In this document: piece by piece, positions 55,901-62,973 of the stretch
Numbering within the stretch: the stretch's first letter is position 1
How the letters are laid out: each line of letters begins with the position of its first letter
Translations under genes and position numbers: made by a program
Notes under the pieces: generated by a model
Databases searched by the model: none
What the model was told of the DNA's origin: nothing
What the model saw: only the letters and a program-made list of their open reading frames with translations
From: Bacteroidaceae bacterium
Lineage (GTDB): Bacteria > Bacteroidota > Bacteroidia > Bacteroidales > Bacteroidaceae
DNA: 64,000 nucleotides
Assembly (NCBI GenBank): GCA_017548075.1
Contig: JAFYNL010000024.1
Span: 1 to 64,000 of the forward strand
Direction: 5' to 3'

Positions 55901-56765
55901 AGATCCCGATTCGAATGGTTCTGCGAATATTAAATATCAAGGCGTCTTCGATGGGCAGGGACATATCCTGAAGATTAACTATGTTGCGACAGAACACATT
56001 ACGGCGCCCTTCCGCTTCATTCAGGAAGCAACCATCAAGAACTTGCATGTCGTTGGAAGCATCACAACTGCTTATCGTAATGCTGGTGGCATTGTAGGTA
56101 TTTGCTTCGGACAGCAAATGCATAGTTATATTGAAAACTGCGTCAGCTCCGTTCACATCTTTTCGTCATATGTGAATACGGGCGACTTCTATGGAGGAGG
56201 TTGGCACGGCGGCATTGCTGGCCGATTGCAATACTACGGACAATTGCACATCACGGATTGTGTCTTTGATGGCAGTATCCGTGGTGAGAATCGTGGAGTG
56301 GTATGGGGTGGTATGATGGGCATTCCTGATGGAACAGTCACTATCACCAATTGCTTACAAGTAGGCGAGTTCTTCTGTACTGGCGTTATTGGTGGCGGAA
56401 ACGGTTCGGGCACCTTCTCTACCGTCTTTAATAATGGTTATGCCAGCAGAGTTAACATCAGCAACTGCTATTATCTTAATCAGTTGGGTAATGCTCAAGG
56501 TACGCAAGCTACAGCGGAAACTCTTGCCGACGGTACAGTCGTTAATGCTTTGCAAGCAGGCCGTGAAGAGGAATTTTGGGTATTGAACCCCTATACGAAT
56601 CAACCCATGCTTCGTCTGTTCTGCGAGGACTACAATCCTGATGGCATTGTCTCTCCCTTTGCCAATACGGAAGAGGGAACCGTTTATAATCTTGCAGGTC
56701 AACGCTTGAACAAGATTCAGAAAGGCATTAATGTCGTGAACGGACGCAAGGTTCTCGTAAAGTAG
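49989..56765 (+). CDS. Giant BspA-like leucine-rich-repeat and GLUG-module surface protein
   Basis: The 2258-residue protein has a signal peptide (MKRLLILSFFILEMVTWAFA). A right-handed beta-helix-like region spans about residues 30-310. Four related modules (about 314, 1334, 1634 and 1917) each follow the order YYLIGN...DW, MTADI, FDGQGHTL, ATIKNLH, GG, WGQ-IGTD-PVL. Between modules 1 and 2, residues about 624-1290 are BspA-type LRR_5 repeats (TTIGDGSIRACSKLPSVVIP, SLESIVIPNTVKSF). The tail YNLAGQRLNKIQKGINVVNG then RKVLVK is type IX-like. BspA proteins bind host proteins or partner bacteria; an adhesin role is inferred. It is a single-gene unit. Confidence 0.93.
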   Translation: MKRLLILSFFILEMVTWAFAQTAILVRDSQPVSVFYGASALTSAVNAAESTGDIIVLSSGTFSNPGEIKKSVSIYGNGHEGPDRSYIQGKLSLRPSEAGSIDNIHLEGLYLENHFNILNDGDRSPISNLTVVKCHVTGMFLYMPSNNVVLRNCIIQGDLKTYPGSYTATNMLIENCWKDGGSFNMFTSESTIIVRNSIFNCRSISGFDNSPSFCKATYENCVLAGATLASGSSATNCVYLNTNASASGITSVGCWEANSIENVFQNATSLVYAEGAVPAVKEEYVGTDNTPVGITGGNYPWSIEPSRPSVNVETTLVKDADGFYKIGSVDDWKELKRVVETLNPLVNAKMTADINLGDDQTMIGNGDYNVAANRRPFMGIFDGQGHTLTINHNTTDWEAKTYLGAAPFGYVWNGTIRNLHTAGAITATQEGIAGLIGWTNGNTRIERCHSSVDITFTNEKRGAAGLTYNNYNDNHVLTIADCIYDGTITAGSNKTGSAGLVVYRGYGTVNISNSLVAADFEGGMGTSDCATMVRNPNGIITNCFYKQALNVIQGNQATEEELANGRTAFYLQAGREEMFWGQAIGTDPLPVLTNDESKRVYRSANGYTNDPSLAIADQSLVPLLYTRNSDNELTITGFDPDFAAPDDYALVIPDEIDGAPVVAIANQAFYRKTNFTSLHIGKNVKTIGDTAFREATSLKTLTFAPDGQLTTISTNAFRYCTSLEAVVIPKTVTTMGTSIFEDCSALTSAAFEEGFTMNYIPEWTFYNNRFASFEIPASVQTINKGAFMNNTALAAIEFPSTLTKLGQEAFHNCSSLTQVTIPTTITSMDANVFQNSGVVTAEVFCPVMGQGTFYQCANLESVNIHEGVTTIGDGSIRACSKLPSVVIPSSVTTLSQNAFRDCTLMTEVTFAEGIQLTSIGSAAFYNTGLTSVTIPATVETINSDAFRYSSNLIEVVFPAETQLNTINGTAFANCTKLPSFVMPNTVTTLGNAVFYSCSLLESVTLSNQITSLPDETFRECSLLDNVIIPHSVLRLGSNVFRTCTSLSSIVIPNSVTTMGTSVFEDCSGLTSASFEEGTTITNLPDWTFYNTRFASFVIPPSVETIARGVFKNNSALESIVIPNTVKSFSNVETFSGCTALTEAIFEEPCQVTSLPNNMFYESGLLQITIPSSVKTIGNYAFYNCKQLEEVLFPQGLTSIGSYAFRYCEKLNNVVLPGTLTSIQDWAFANCTAMENLTIEDGVTSINRDVFQYSGMKNVVLPASVGTIGVNLFYQCNQLEVLDLSKCVNVYELYTMTNVQRTGGSGQYNIFFGVPETTLVKMPPYAKVEPASNVEVDKESFDLTADDEGYYLINNADDFDKFAIMSRINTTINGRLTADIDLTNHVAKVGVGNNRSSCIAYEGSFDGQYHKVTVKDNTNKVIFGGLFAYVKDATIRRVVVDGTIETRFQHAAGFVGGVNSGVTMEDCESRVTLTGKTETVQNMHMGGFIGHGGDQCHVNLSDCLFSGSMLGGTNVHYCAPMTGWTDNSTNTVFTNCLNVGTFDIDPASTHVLGDGKYINAISCYYKSGTYSNSYRFGSETTPSELVSGKIAYRLQGSRTEQHWGQIIGTDLNPRLTTEEGTLVYRGQTYTNEYVEYAGLQKDEDDYYLIGNPIDWEEFSLVVEDFPLSNARMTADFTILDNTMIGTLAVPYSGIFDGQGHTLTFNYSVTADDCAPFRYINGATIKNLHTAGSITTTNRYIGGVVSDCRGTNTVEACWSSVDMQSTYNGDGTNGGIVAYNVNGTLNIRDCLFDGSMKSASTYSWGGLVGWRAGTVNMDNCLFVPAEVEVNNYSCATLSRNGGTITNSYFSQRINDNVQGTEATAEQLASGEIAYKLQNRREELLWGQLIGEDAYPVLFADSNRKIYRTIAGYSNTPDEGDLVQDMDGYYLIGNVEDWKRFAMYVDEGLYDMNVRMTDDIDLGTDQTMIGSGTTDPDSNGSANIKYQGVFDGQGHILKINYVATEHITAPFRFIQEATIKNLHVVGSITTAYRNAGGIVGICFGQQMHSYIENCVSSVHIFSSYVNTGDFYGGGWHGGIAGRLQYYGQLHITDCVFDGSIRGENRGVVWGGMMGIPDGTVTITNCLQVGEFFCTGVIGGGNGSGTFSTVFNNGYASRVNISNCYYLNQLGNAQGTQATAETLADGTVVNALQAGREEEFWVLNPYTNQPMLRLFCEDYNPDGIVSPFANTEEGTVYNLAGQRLNKIQKGINVVNGRKVLVK

Positions 56766-56784
56766 GAGATTAAACTAAAAAAAT

Positions 56785-56816
56785 AGAGCCCGTCTGTGTT
56801 TTCATAGGCGGGCTCT
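56785..56816. terminator. Bidirectional terminator between the BspA-like and GH115 genes
   Basis: AGAGCCCGTCTGTG (56785-56798) pairs with CATAGGCGGGCTCT (56803-56816), 14 bp with two G-U pairs. The T-run is on the minus-strand side (TATTTTTTT), so it best fits the GH115 transcript; it may also stop the plus-strand one. Confidence 0.85.
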
Positions 56817-56836
56817 GTCGTTATATGATATGTCCG

Positions 56837-59800
56837 TTATTTAGCCAGTTTTACGACGCTTCCGTTAGGACGACGCATGATGAAGAGGCCATTCTGACGG
56901 GACTTTCCAAAAGGGAGCATACGTCCTTGCAAATCATAATATGTGTTGACGCTCCCTTCTTCTAAAGAGGCTTGAGGCGCTTTAATTCCGTCGGGATTCT
57001 CCTGTGCGTCGATGCGTTGCAGACGGAAGTGATCGACCTTGAACCAGCCGTGGCTGTCGTTTGTGGAGCGCGTTCCATCGGCTTTGAAGTTGCTTGTGCG
57101 GATGCCGAGTTTCAGAGCTTCGCCATCCTTGAGCGTCACCATCACAGACATGGGATGCAGCGTCATCTTGCCTGCGCTGGAAGGACTATAGCCTGCGAAA
57201 GTATTCGTCTCGTTCGCCGTAAGCATCGACTCCAGATAGTCGCTCTCCTTTCCGTAGTATTGCACGTTCTTGTTGGCGAAGAGTCGGCAATTCGCCATCT
57301 TGTCTTTCTGCACGCCAAGCAGGCAAGTCACGAGGTAAGTGCCTGCTCCGAGTTTCGAAGCGCTGATTGTCTGCGAGAGTTCGTAGATGTTTGGCATCGG
57401 TTTCGAGCTGGCCCAATATACGTTGATGCCCCAAAGATGCTTGGCATCCTGATTGACGCCCCACGAGTTGCCGCTCATCGTTCCGCTTGCTCTCCAACCT
57501 TTAGGCACACCACGAGTCAGGCTGCCTTGAGCATTGAGAGAGCCGCCTGTTCCGTACTCGAAGTCGGGATTCGTCAGCAAGTCCGTAAGGTCTTCTGTTC
57601 CAGCGCTGAAAGGAATGCTTGCGAGGGCACTCACGCAAAGACCTGGGTCCATGAAATAGACGCGAACGCTGACGTTCTTATCCTCCGTGCTCGTGTAATG
57701 AACGGCAGCGGGAATGTAGCCTTGAGCAACCGTCTCGTCCCAAGCCTCGGTCCTTTCCGTTTGCTTGACGGAGATGATGGTTGCGGCCTTTCCATCGACG
57801 GAAATGCCTGCGCGGATGTCGTAGTATGTGTTGAGGCGAAACGTCGGCAGACAACGCACTTGGATGACGTTGAGGCCTTCCTTTACGGGCAAAGTGTATT
57901 CCGCGTAAGGAGCGCTGCTGACGTTCGTGTAAGCCTGCATGTCGAGCGGCCAGACAGTTGCCGTAGTGCCTCGAATGCCCAGCCCCTCGAGTGTCTTCAC
58001 TGTGGAGGAAGCGCTGTTGTAGTCGCCGCCTGCAATGATTGTGACGTTTGGTTGCAGAATGCTGCTTTGCTGCTCAGCCACATCGTCGGCAGTCGCAATA
58101 GCAGGCATCAAGTGCTGGCTCCAGTTGTTGGGCTTGTAGTCCATCATGCCTTGCCATTTCCCGCTTGCGTTGCTGTTGTTGTATTTCGTGGTAAGTGTAA
58201 TAATTTCATTGAAAGCATTCTGTGCGGCAGAGGCGTACGAGAGCGCCTTCTCTTCCTGTCCTGCCCAAGCATAAACGAAACTCTGACGAGCGCGAAGCAG
58301 TTTGATGTTCTGGTCGGTACAAGCGCAAACAGGGTATTCAACGAGTTCGTAATAGGCGCTGCGAAGCGAGGACGGAATGCGAGCGCGCAAAGCAACCGTG
58401 CGTTGATAGAGGTCCTGATACTCTTCGATGCGCGCGTCAATCTGTGCATTCGAGTGGTCGAAGTGGCAAAGCTGCACATGCTCGGGCTTTGCTGCGATGC
58501 CGAGCCGATAGTAAGCCATCTTTATCTCGTTGATTTCGTCGGCATAATCCTCGCCGAAAGTGCGAGCAGCCCAGTCGCGTGTGTAGAGATGAGCGCGTTC
58601 GGGAGTCCAGCTGTTGATGTCCCAAGCCAGGTCCATGCAGAACTCCAGTTCCTCCTCGGCAGGCTTGATGTCGCCGACGTTGATAATCCATTGATCCCGA
58701 ATGCCTTGAGCGTAACCTTTACTGAGTTCGTAGCTGCAAAGCGAGGGCGAGATGCTGCTCAGCCACAGATAGGAGTCGGGCGAGCCCCAATAGGAGAGGT
58801 GATAGTAGACGGCGTTGCCTCCGCTGCGGGCCTGCTCGGCTTGGTTCGGCATCTGACGAATGTAGCCGTGATTGTCGTCAACCCACATCAGCGTGACATC
58901 CTCGGGCACCTGCAGACCTGCGTTGTAGCAGTCGAGCACTTCCTTGTAGGGGATGAAGATCTGCGGAATGGTAGTGGGGTCGCCTATGCTGTCGGCAAGG
59001 AGTTGACGCTGGTAGGCGATGATTTCCGTCAGTGCAGCCACGCGTTCTTCCGTCGAGTTGTAGCCGTTGATGCCCGTATCGTGAACGCCTCGCATGCCGA
59101 GCGTATAGATAGCATTCTTGCCGCGGCTCTCGCCCACACGCTCCGCCCAATAGCGCTTAATCATGTCCTTATTCGTCTTCCACACCCAGTCCTCGTTGCC
59201 GTGGCCGCCGAACTTGTCGCCAGTCTTGCCCCACTCGTATTCGTTGTCGCGCAGCATCTGTTCGCAATGACTGGAACCCATGTAGATGTCGTACTTCATG
59301 ATGAGCGGGATGTTCGTCTTCTCGAACCAGAAGGCTCTGGAGCCTGCATGCATGGCCGGCCAAAGCGTGTTGGCACGGAGGCGGAGCAGCAACTCCATGA
59401 TGGCGCCGTAGGTTTTGGGACCGAAGTTGTTGAGGTTCGTGTCCATTTTCTTTGCAGCCCAAGGACGAAGTCCGAAGTCCTCGTCGTTGAGGAAGATTCC
59501 GCGGAACTTGACCGAGGGTGAGCCGAACACGCGTCTGCCTGGCGTTACATAGAGTTGCGTCTTTGTGGCTGGAGTGACGTCGGCCCAGAAAATCCAAGGC
59601 GAAATGCCTACCATTCTGCTGAGTTCGAACATGCCGTAAGCTGTGGCGCGAGGCTGCGAACCGAAGATGACGAGGGCTTTTGCCACGCCTTCCATTGGAT
59701 TGTCTATCACCTGCATGCCAAACGCCTCCCACTTACCCTCGACGTCGCTCACGTCAATCTTTCCGTTGGCGATGAGTTGGTCAACATGGCTCGACTGCCC

Positions 59801-60091
59801 GATAGTGCCCACAATGATGGGGTTCTTCAACGAAGTTGGCTCTGCCTTGTACTTCACGAACGTCTTCTTCGTGACGGCTTTCAAGTCCGCAATGAGACAA
59901 TCGGCTACCGTCTGCACCACTTCTGCATCCGCAGCATCGTAGAGGATGATGGCTTTGTCGGTCGCAAGTGAACCTGCAATTGTAAAGCATCCGTCAACAG
60001 GAGAGGTCACGACCTGCAGATCGTCGGCCTTGATGAGGAGGAGTGGAAGCAGCGAACAGAGTGCTGTCAGTAGTAGGCGTTTCGCGTTCAT
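56837..60091 (-). CDS. GH115 family alpha-glucuronidase
   Basis: From the ATG at 60091 the protein has 1084 residues with a signal peptide (MNAKRLLLTALCSLLPLLLI). An upstream extension to 60193 is rejected because the promoter box lies inside it. The GH115 core has PRATAYGMFELSRMVGISPW, GIFLNDEDFGLRPWAAKKMD, LLRLRANTLWPAMHAGSRAF, YKEVLDCYNAGLQVP, TLMWVDDNHGYIRQMPNQ and YHLSYWGSPDSYLWLS. The family removes 4-O-methyl-glucuronic acid side chains from glucuronoxylan. A C-terminal carbohydrate-binding-like part (about 780-1040) is followed by a type IX-like tail (YYDLQGRMLPFGK). It is a single gene, not in a xylan operon here. Confidence 0.94.
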   Translation of the reverse strand: MNAKRLLLTALCSLLPLLLIKADDLQVVTSPVDGCFTIAGSLATDKAIILYDAADAEVVQTVADCLIADLKAVTKKTFVKYKAEPTSLKNPIIVGTIGQSSHVDQLIANGKIDVSDVEGKWEAFGMQVIDNPMEGVAKALVIFGSQPRATAYGMFELSRMVGISPWIFWADVTPATKTQLYVTPGRRVFGSPSVKFRGIFLNDEDFGLRPWAAKKMDTNLNNFGPKTYGAIMELLLRLRANTLWPAMHAGSRAFWFEKTNIPLIMKYDIYMGSSHCEQMLRDNEYEWGKTGDKFGGHGNEDWVWKTNKDMIKRYWAERVGESRGKNAIYTLGMRGVHDTGINGYNSTEERVAALTEIIAYQRQLLADSIGDPTTIPQIFIPYKEVLDCYNAGLQVPEDVTLMWVDDNHGYIRQMPNQAEQARSGGNAVYYHLSYWGSPDSYLWLSSISPSLCSYELSKGYAQGIRDQWIINVGDIKPAEEELEFCMDLAWDINSWTPERAHLYTRDWAARTFGEDYADEINEIKMAYYRLGIAAKPEHVQLCHFDHSNAQIDARIEEYQDLYQRTVALRARIPSSLRSAYYELVEYPVCACTDQNIKLLRARQSFVYAWAGQEEKALSYASAAQNAFNEIITLTTKYNNSNASGKWQGMMDYKPNNWSQHLMPAIATADDVAEQQSSILQPNVTIIAGGDYNSASSTVKTLEGLGIRGTTATVWPLDMQAYTNVSSAPYAEYTLPVKEGLNVIQVRCLPTFRLNTYYDIRAGISVDGKAATIISVKQTERTEAWDETVAQGYIPAAVHYTSTEDKNVSVRVYFMDPGLCVSALASIPFSAGTEDLTDLLTNPDFEYGTGGSLNAQGSLTRGVPKGWRASGTMSGNSWGVNQDAKHLWGINVYWASSKPMPNIYELSQTISASKLGAGTYLVTCLLGVQKDKMANCRLFANKNVQYYGKESDYLESMLTANETNTFAGYSPSSAGKMTLHPMSVMVTLKDGEALKLGIRTSNFKADGTRSTNDSHGWFKVDHFRLQRIDAQENPDGIKAPQASLEEGSVNTYYDLQGRMLPFGKSRQNGLFIMRRPNGSVVKLAK

Positions 60092-60120
60092 AGTTTTGGG
60101 TTTTATGTTGTTTCTTTGCG

Positions 60121-60128
60121 CAAAGATA
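60121..60128 (-). promoter_or_regulatory. Promoter minus-7 box of GH115 gene
   Basis: The minus strand reads TATCTTTG, 30 bases upstream of the ATG at 60091, which fixes that start. Confidence 0.7.
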
Positions 60129-60242
60129 GGTAGAATGTTAGAGTCTTGTGTTACTTCAGGCGAAAAAAGATGCTTATTTGTAAATTTTCGCACAGAAGTA
60201 TGCTTTTCTTGTATGATATTTGCAGTTTCGTTGGTTTTTTTA

Positions 60243-60305
60243 GCGTGTGATGTTTGTAAACTTAACGTGTTATGTTGGGCAACTTAACGTGTGAAGTTTG
60301 CGAAA
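60243..60305. repeat. Intergenic 22-bp-period palindromic repeat, copy I (AACGTG subtype)
   Basis: Two or three units with TAACGTG at 60263 and 60285, exactly 22 bases apart, of the same subtype as copy H. It lies upstream of the GH115 promoter and far downstream of queA, both minus strand. Confidence 0.75.
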
Positions 60306-60463
60306 AACTCTGCAGATGTTCTCTCATCTTTCACACTGCAAAGGTACGACATTCTTTCTGCGCTGCCAAATTTCAGCACCTCAATTGGGCCGATTTTCAG
60401 CAGCAATTCGAGCAATTTTCGCAACGCATTGATTTCCAGTACGATTTACCCCGATTCTGGACT

Positions 60464-60661
60464 TTCCACAAATTCCACAAAGTTCACAAGTGGAAAAAAG
60501 ACACATGCGCTCTTCCCTATATTATATTATTAAGGAAATATTTACTTATTATATAATATATTACAAATTACATTAGTTAACTATAATATATAATATATAG
60601 TCTTCGCACCTCTCTCAAAACTTGTTGTGGAATTTGTGGAAATTGTGGAAATGTGGAAATG
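60464..60661. repeat. Inverted TGTGGAA clusters flanking an AT-rich core
   Basis: The left cluster (60464-60490) reads TTCCACAAATTCCACAAAG then TTCACAAG. The right cluster (60621-60661) has four TGTGGAA words at spacings of about 8-10 bases. The clusters are roughly reverse complements of each other. Between them, 60511-60600 is almost all A/T. The layout recalls an iteron-plus-unwinding-element arrangement or a large cruciform, but the words differ from the DnaA consensus TTATCCACA by at least two bases. Confidence 0.6.
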
Positions 60662-60783
60662 TCTCGACAAACGTCATGCGAGTAAAACCCAAATTTCTCG
60701 ATGAAATGGGCAATTTTTGCAACTTTTTGTCCCTTCATGAAGAGTCAAAAAGAGGCTGTTTTGGAGAAAAAAGTGGGGTGTTT

Positions 60784-61992
60784 TTACGGCATCAGAATCG
60801 AACTGTCGCCGTAACTGAGGAAGCGAAAATCGTGCGAAAGGGCATAATCATAGACATTGTGCCAGTTTTCTCCGATAAAAGCACTCACCAAAAGCAGCAA
60901 AGTGCTCTGCGGTTGGTGGAAATTCGTTATCATCCGACGCACAATATGGTATTTATAGCCCGGAGCAATGATGATTTGCGTGCTTGAATGCAGGATTTCC
61001 TCATCTTGTTCGTCCATATAATGGAGCAAAGCCTCGAGAGCCTCCGTCGTTGAGAGCGAATTGTCGTATTCGTAAGGCATCCATTGCGGAACATGAAGGT
61101 CTTCCTTGCCCTGACTGGCGAGAATGCCCATATAATAAAGGCTTTCGAGCGTGCGAACACTGGTTGTCCCGACTGCAATTGCCTCACCATTGTGGGCCAA
61201 AAGTCGCTCAATTGTGTGGCGATGCACGGCAATATGCTCCGAATGCATCTCGTGCCCGCCAATATCCTCGCTTTTTACGGGGCGGAACGTTCCTGCGCCC
61301 ACGTGAAGCGTAACTTCCTCGCGCTCAATACCCTTTGCATCGATGTCGGCAAGGACTTGTTTCGTGAAATGTAGTCCGGCAGTGGGAGCCGCAACAGAAC
61401 CTTTTATCTTGGAATAGACCGTCTGATAGGTCGTTTTGTCGCTTTCCTGCGTCTTGCGGTTCAAGTAGGGTGGGATAGGAAGCTCGCCAACAGCGTCGAT
61501 GACTTCGGCCCATGTAAGGCTTGCATCCCATTCGAATTTAATCTCCTGACTCGTGCCGTGAATGCCGATGCGTTCTGCTGTAATAGTCAAAGTTGAATCT
61601 TCAATGTTCAATGTTCTCGTCAGCTTCCCTTCCTTCCATTTCTTCAGGTTTCCAACGAGGCAATACCACGAGCACGAGCCTTTCTGAGCGAAATTCTCCT
61701 GATATTCCACAGGATTAGCCGGCTCCAGAAGAAAGACTTCGATGAGGGCACCGTCCTGCGCCTCACCTTTACGGAAGTGCAACCTCGCCTGAATGACGCG
61801 TGTATTGTTGAAAACCATGAGTGCTCCTTCTGGCAAAAGAGTCGGCAGAGAGCGGAACACAGTCTCGCCAATCTTCCCTTTATCATAGATAAGCAATTTG
61901 CTGCTGTCGCGCTCTGGCAAAGGGAACTTCGCAATGCGTTCGTCGGGCAAAGGATAGTCGTAATCGCGTATTTGTATGTGCTTCGTGTCCAT
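60784..61992 (-). CDS. queA: S-adenosylmethionine:tRNA ribosyltransferase-isomerase
   Basis: The 402-residue enzyme transfers and rearranges the ribosyl part of S-adenosylmethionine onto preQ1 in tRNA, making epoxyqueuosine. Recognised family segments are YDYPLPDERIAKFPLPERD (N-terminus), NNTRVIQARL, GSVAAPTAGLHFT, GIEREEVTLHVGAGTFRPVK, HSEHIAVH, AVGTTSVRTLESL and ITNFHQPQSTLLLLVSAFIG. It is somewhat longer than the E. coli protein (about 356), as seen in Bacteroidetes. The promoter box at 62003-62010 leaves only a few bases of leader, so the messenger may be nearly leaderless. Confidence 0.96.
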   Translation of the reverse strand: MDTKHIQIRDYDYPLPDERIAKFPLPERDSSKLLIYDKGKIGETVFRSLPTLLPEGALMVFNNTRVIQARLHFRKGEAQDGALIEVFLLEPANPVEYQENFAQKGSCSWYCLVGNLKKWKEGKLTRTLNIEDSTLTITAERIGIHGTSQEIKFEWDASLTWAEVIDAVGELPIPPYLNRKTQESDKTTYQTVYSKIKGSVAAPTAGLHFTKQVLADIDAKGIEREEVTLHVGAGTFRPVKSEDIGGHEMHSEHIAVHRHTIERLLAHNGEAIAVGTTSVRTLESLYYMGILASQGKEDLHVPQWMPYEYDNSLSTTEALEALLHYMDEQDEEILHSSTQIIIAPGYKYHIVRRMITNFHQPQSTLLLLVSAFIGENWHNVYDYALSHDFRFLSYGDSSILMP

Positions 61993-62002
61993 AAAACGGG
62001 TG

Positions 62003-62010
62003 CAAAATTA
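62003..62010 (-). promoter_or_regulatory. Promoter minus-7 box of queA
   Basis: The minus strand reads TAATTTTG, ending 10 bases before the queA ATG, so the predicted leader is only about 4-7 bases. Confidence 0.55.
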
Positions 62011-62054
62011 CAAAGAAAAATGTAAAAAGTGTTCATAGTTCACGAAAAAAACGT

Positions 62055-62062
62055 TATATTTG
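62055..62062 (+). promoter_or_regulatory. Promoter minus-7 box of metallopeptidase operon
   Basis: TATATTTG on the plus strand, 36 bases upstream of the ATG at 62098; divergent from the queA box 45 bases away. Confidence 0.65.
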
Positions 62063-62097
62063 CAGACGAAACACCTAAACTTTAAACTTATATACCT

Positions 62098-62970
62098 ATG
62101 AAACTAACAGGAAGAAGAGAAAGCACGAATGTGGACGATCGTCGTGGAATGACCGCTGCCAAGGCTGGCGGCGTCGGCATCGTCGGCATCATCATTGCCC
62201 TTATTATGACATTCATGTCGAAGGGCAGCCTTAACATTGCCGACCTCATCAGTTTGGCTCCCGAAATGATGGGAAACGTCACGGAACAGGCTGAAGGCGG
62301 TCGCGAGTTTACTGAAGAAGAGCAGGCTCTTGCAACCTTCTCCAAGCAGATTCTTGCAGGCACGGAAGATGTGTGGGAAGAGCAGTTCAAGAAGATCGGA
62401 CGCACCTACGAACCTCCCAAAATGGTGCTCTACACGGGAAGTGTGAAGACAGGTTGCGGTAACGGTTCCGCAAGCATGGGCCCCTTCTATTGCTCAGCCG
62501 ATCAATGCCTCTACATCGACCTCTCGTTCTTCACCTCTATGAAGCAGCAACTCGGTGCTGACGGCGATTTTGCTTATGCTTATGTGATTGCTCACGAGGT
62601 AGGTCACCACGTGGAATACCTGCTTGGCACACTCGGAAAAGTGCATCAGCAAATGTCGAAACTCAGCTCTACCGAAGCCAACAAACTGAGTGTGCGCCTC
62701 GAACTCCTTGCCGACTTCTATGCAGGCGTTTGGGCTTATCACGACAACAAGATGTTCGGAAGCATCGAAGACGGCGACCTCGAGGAAGCCATTCGTTGTG
62801 CGCAAGTCATCGGCGACAACTACTTGCAGGAGAAGGCTCGCGGTTATTCTCAGCCCGAGACCTTTACTCATGGCACGAGCAAGCAGCGCATGAAATGGCT
62901 GAAACTCGGTCTCCAGACAGGCGACATCACGAAGGGCACAACCTTCCAATGCAGCGACGCCGAACTCTAA
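62098..62970 (+). CDS. Neutral zinc metallopeptidase, YpfJ family
   Basis: The 290-residue membrane-anchored protein has one N-terminal transmembrane segment (GIVGIIIALIMTFM), then a peptidase domain with the zinc-binding HEVGHHVE motif (His166, Glu167, His170). TGCGNGSASMGPFYCSADQ and RLELLADFYAGVWAYH are also conserved in the YpfJ/PF04228 family. N-terminal RRESTNVDDRRG is typical of the family. The biological substrate is unknown. The DUF2027 gene follows after 3 bases, so they form an operon. Confidence 0.93.
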   Translation: MKLTGRRESTNVDDRRGMTAAKAGGVGIVGIIIALIMTFMSKGSLNIADLISLAPEMMGNVTEQAEGGREFTEEEQALATFSKQILAGTEDVWEEQFKKIGRTYEPPKMVLYTGSVKTGCGNGSASMGPFYCSADQCLYIDLSFFTSMKQQLGADGDFAYAYVIAHEVGHHVEYLLGTLGKVHQQMSKLSSTEANKLSVRLELLADFYAGVWAYHDNKMFGSIEDGDLEEAIRCAQVIGDNYLQEKARGYSQPETFTHGTSKQRMKWLKLGLQTGDITKGTTFQCSDAEL

Positions 62971-62973
62971 ACG

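Larger units (their letters stand above)
60092..60783. other. Long non-coding region between GH115 and queA
   Basis: This 692-base stretch holds the GH115 promoter, repeat copy I (60243-60305), and an AT-rich core at 60511-60600 flanked by inverted TTCCACA/TGTGGAA clusters (60464-60490 and 60621-60661). The last 120 bases before queA's stop show nothing recognisable. No convincing coding frame or tRNA was found. Confidence 0.7.

Noticed and set aside
56972..59521. An 849-codon plus-strand open frame opposite the GH115 gene
   Set aside because: It lies wholly antisense to a gene with clear GH115 motifs; its product is rich in Val, Ala, Cys and His with no recognisable domain, as expected for a shadow of biased codons.
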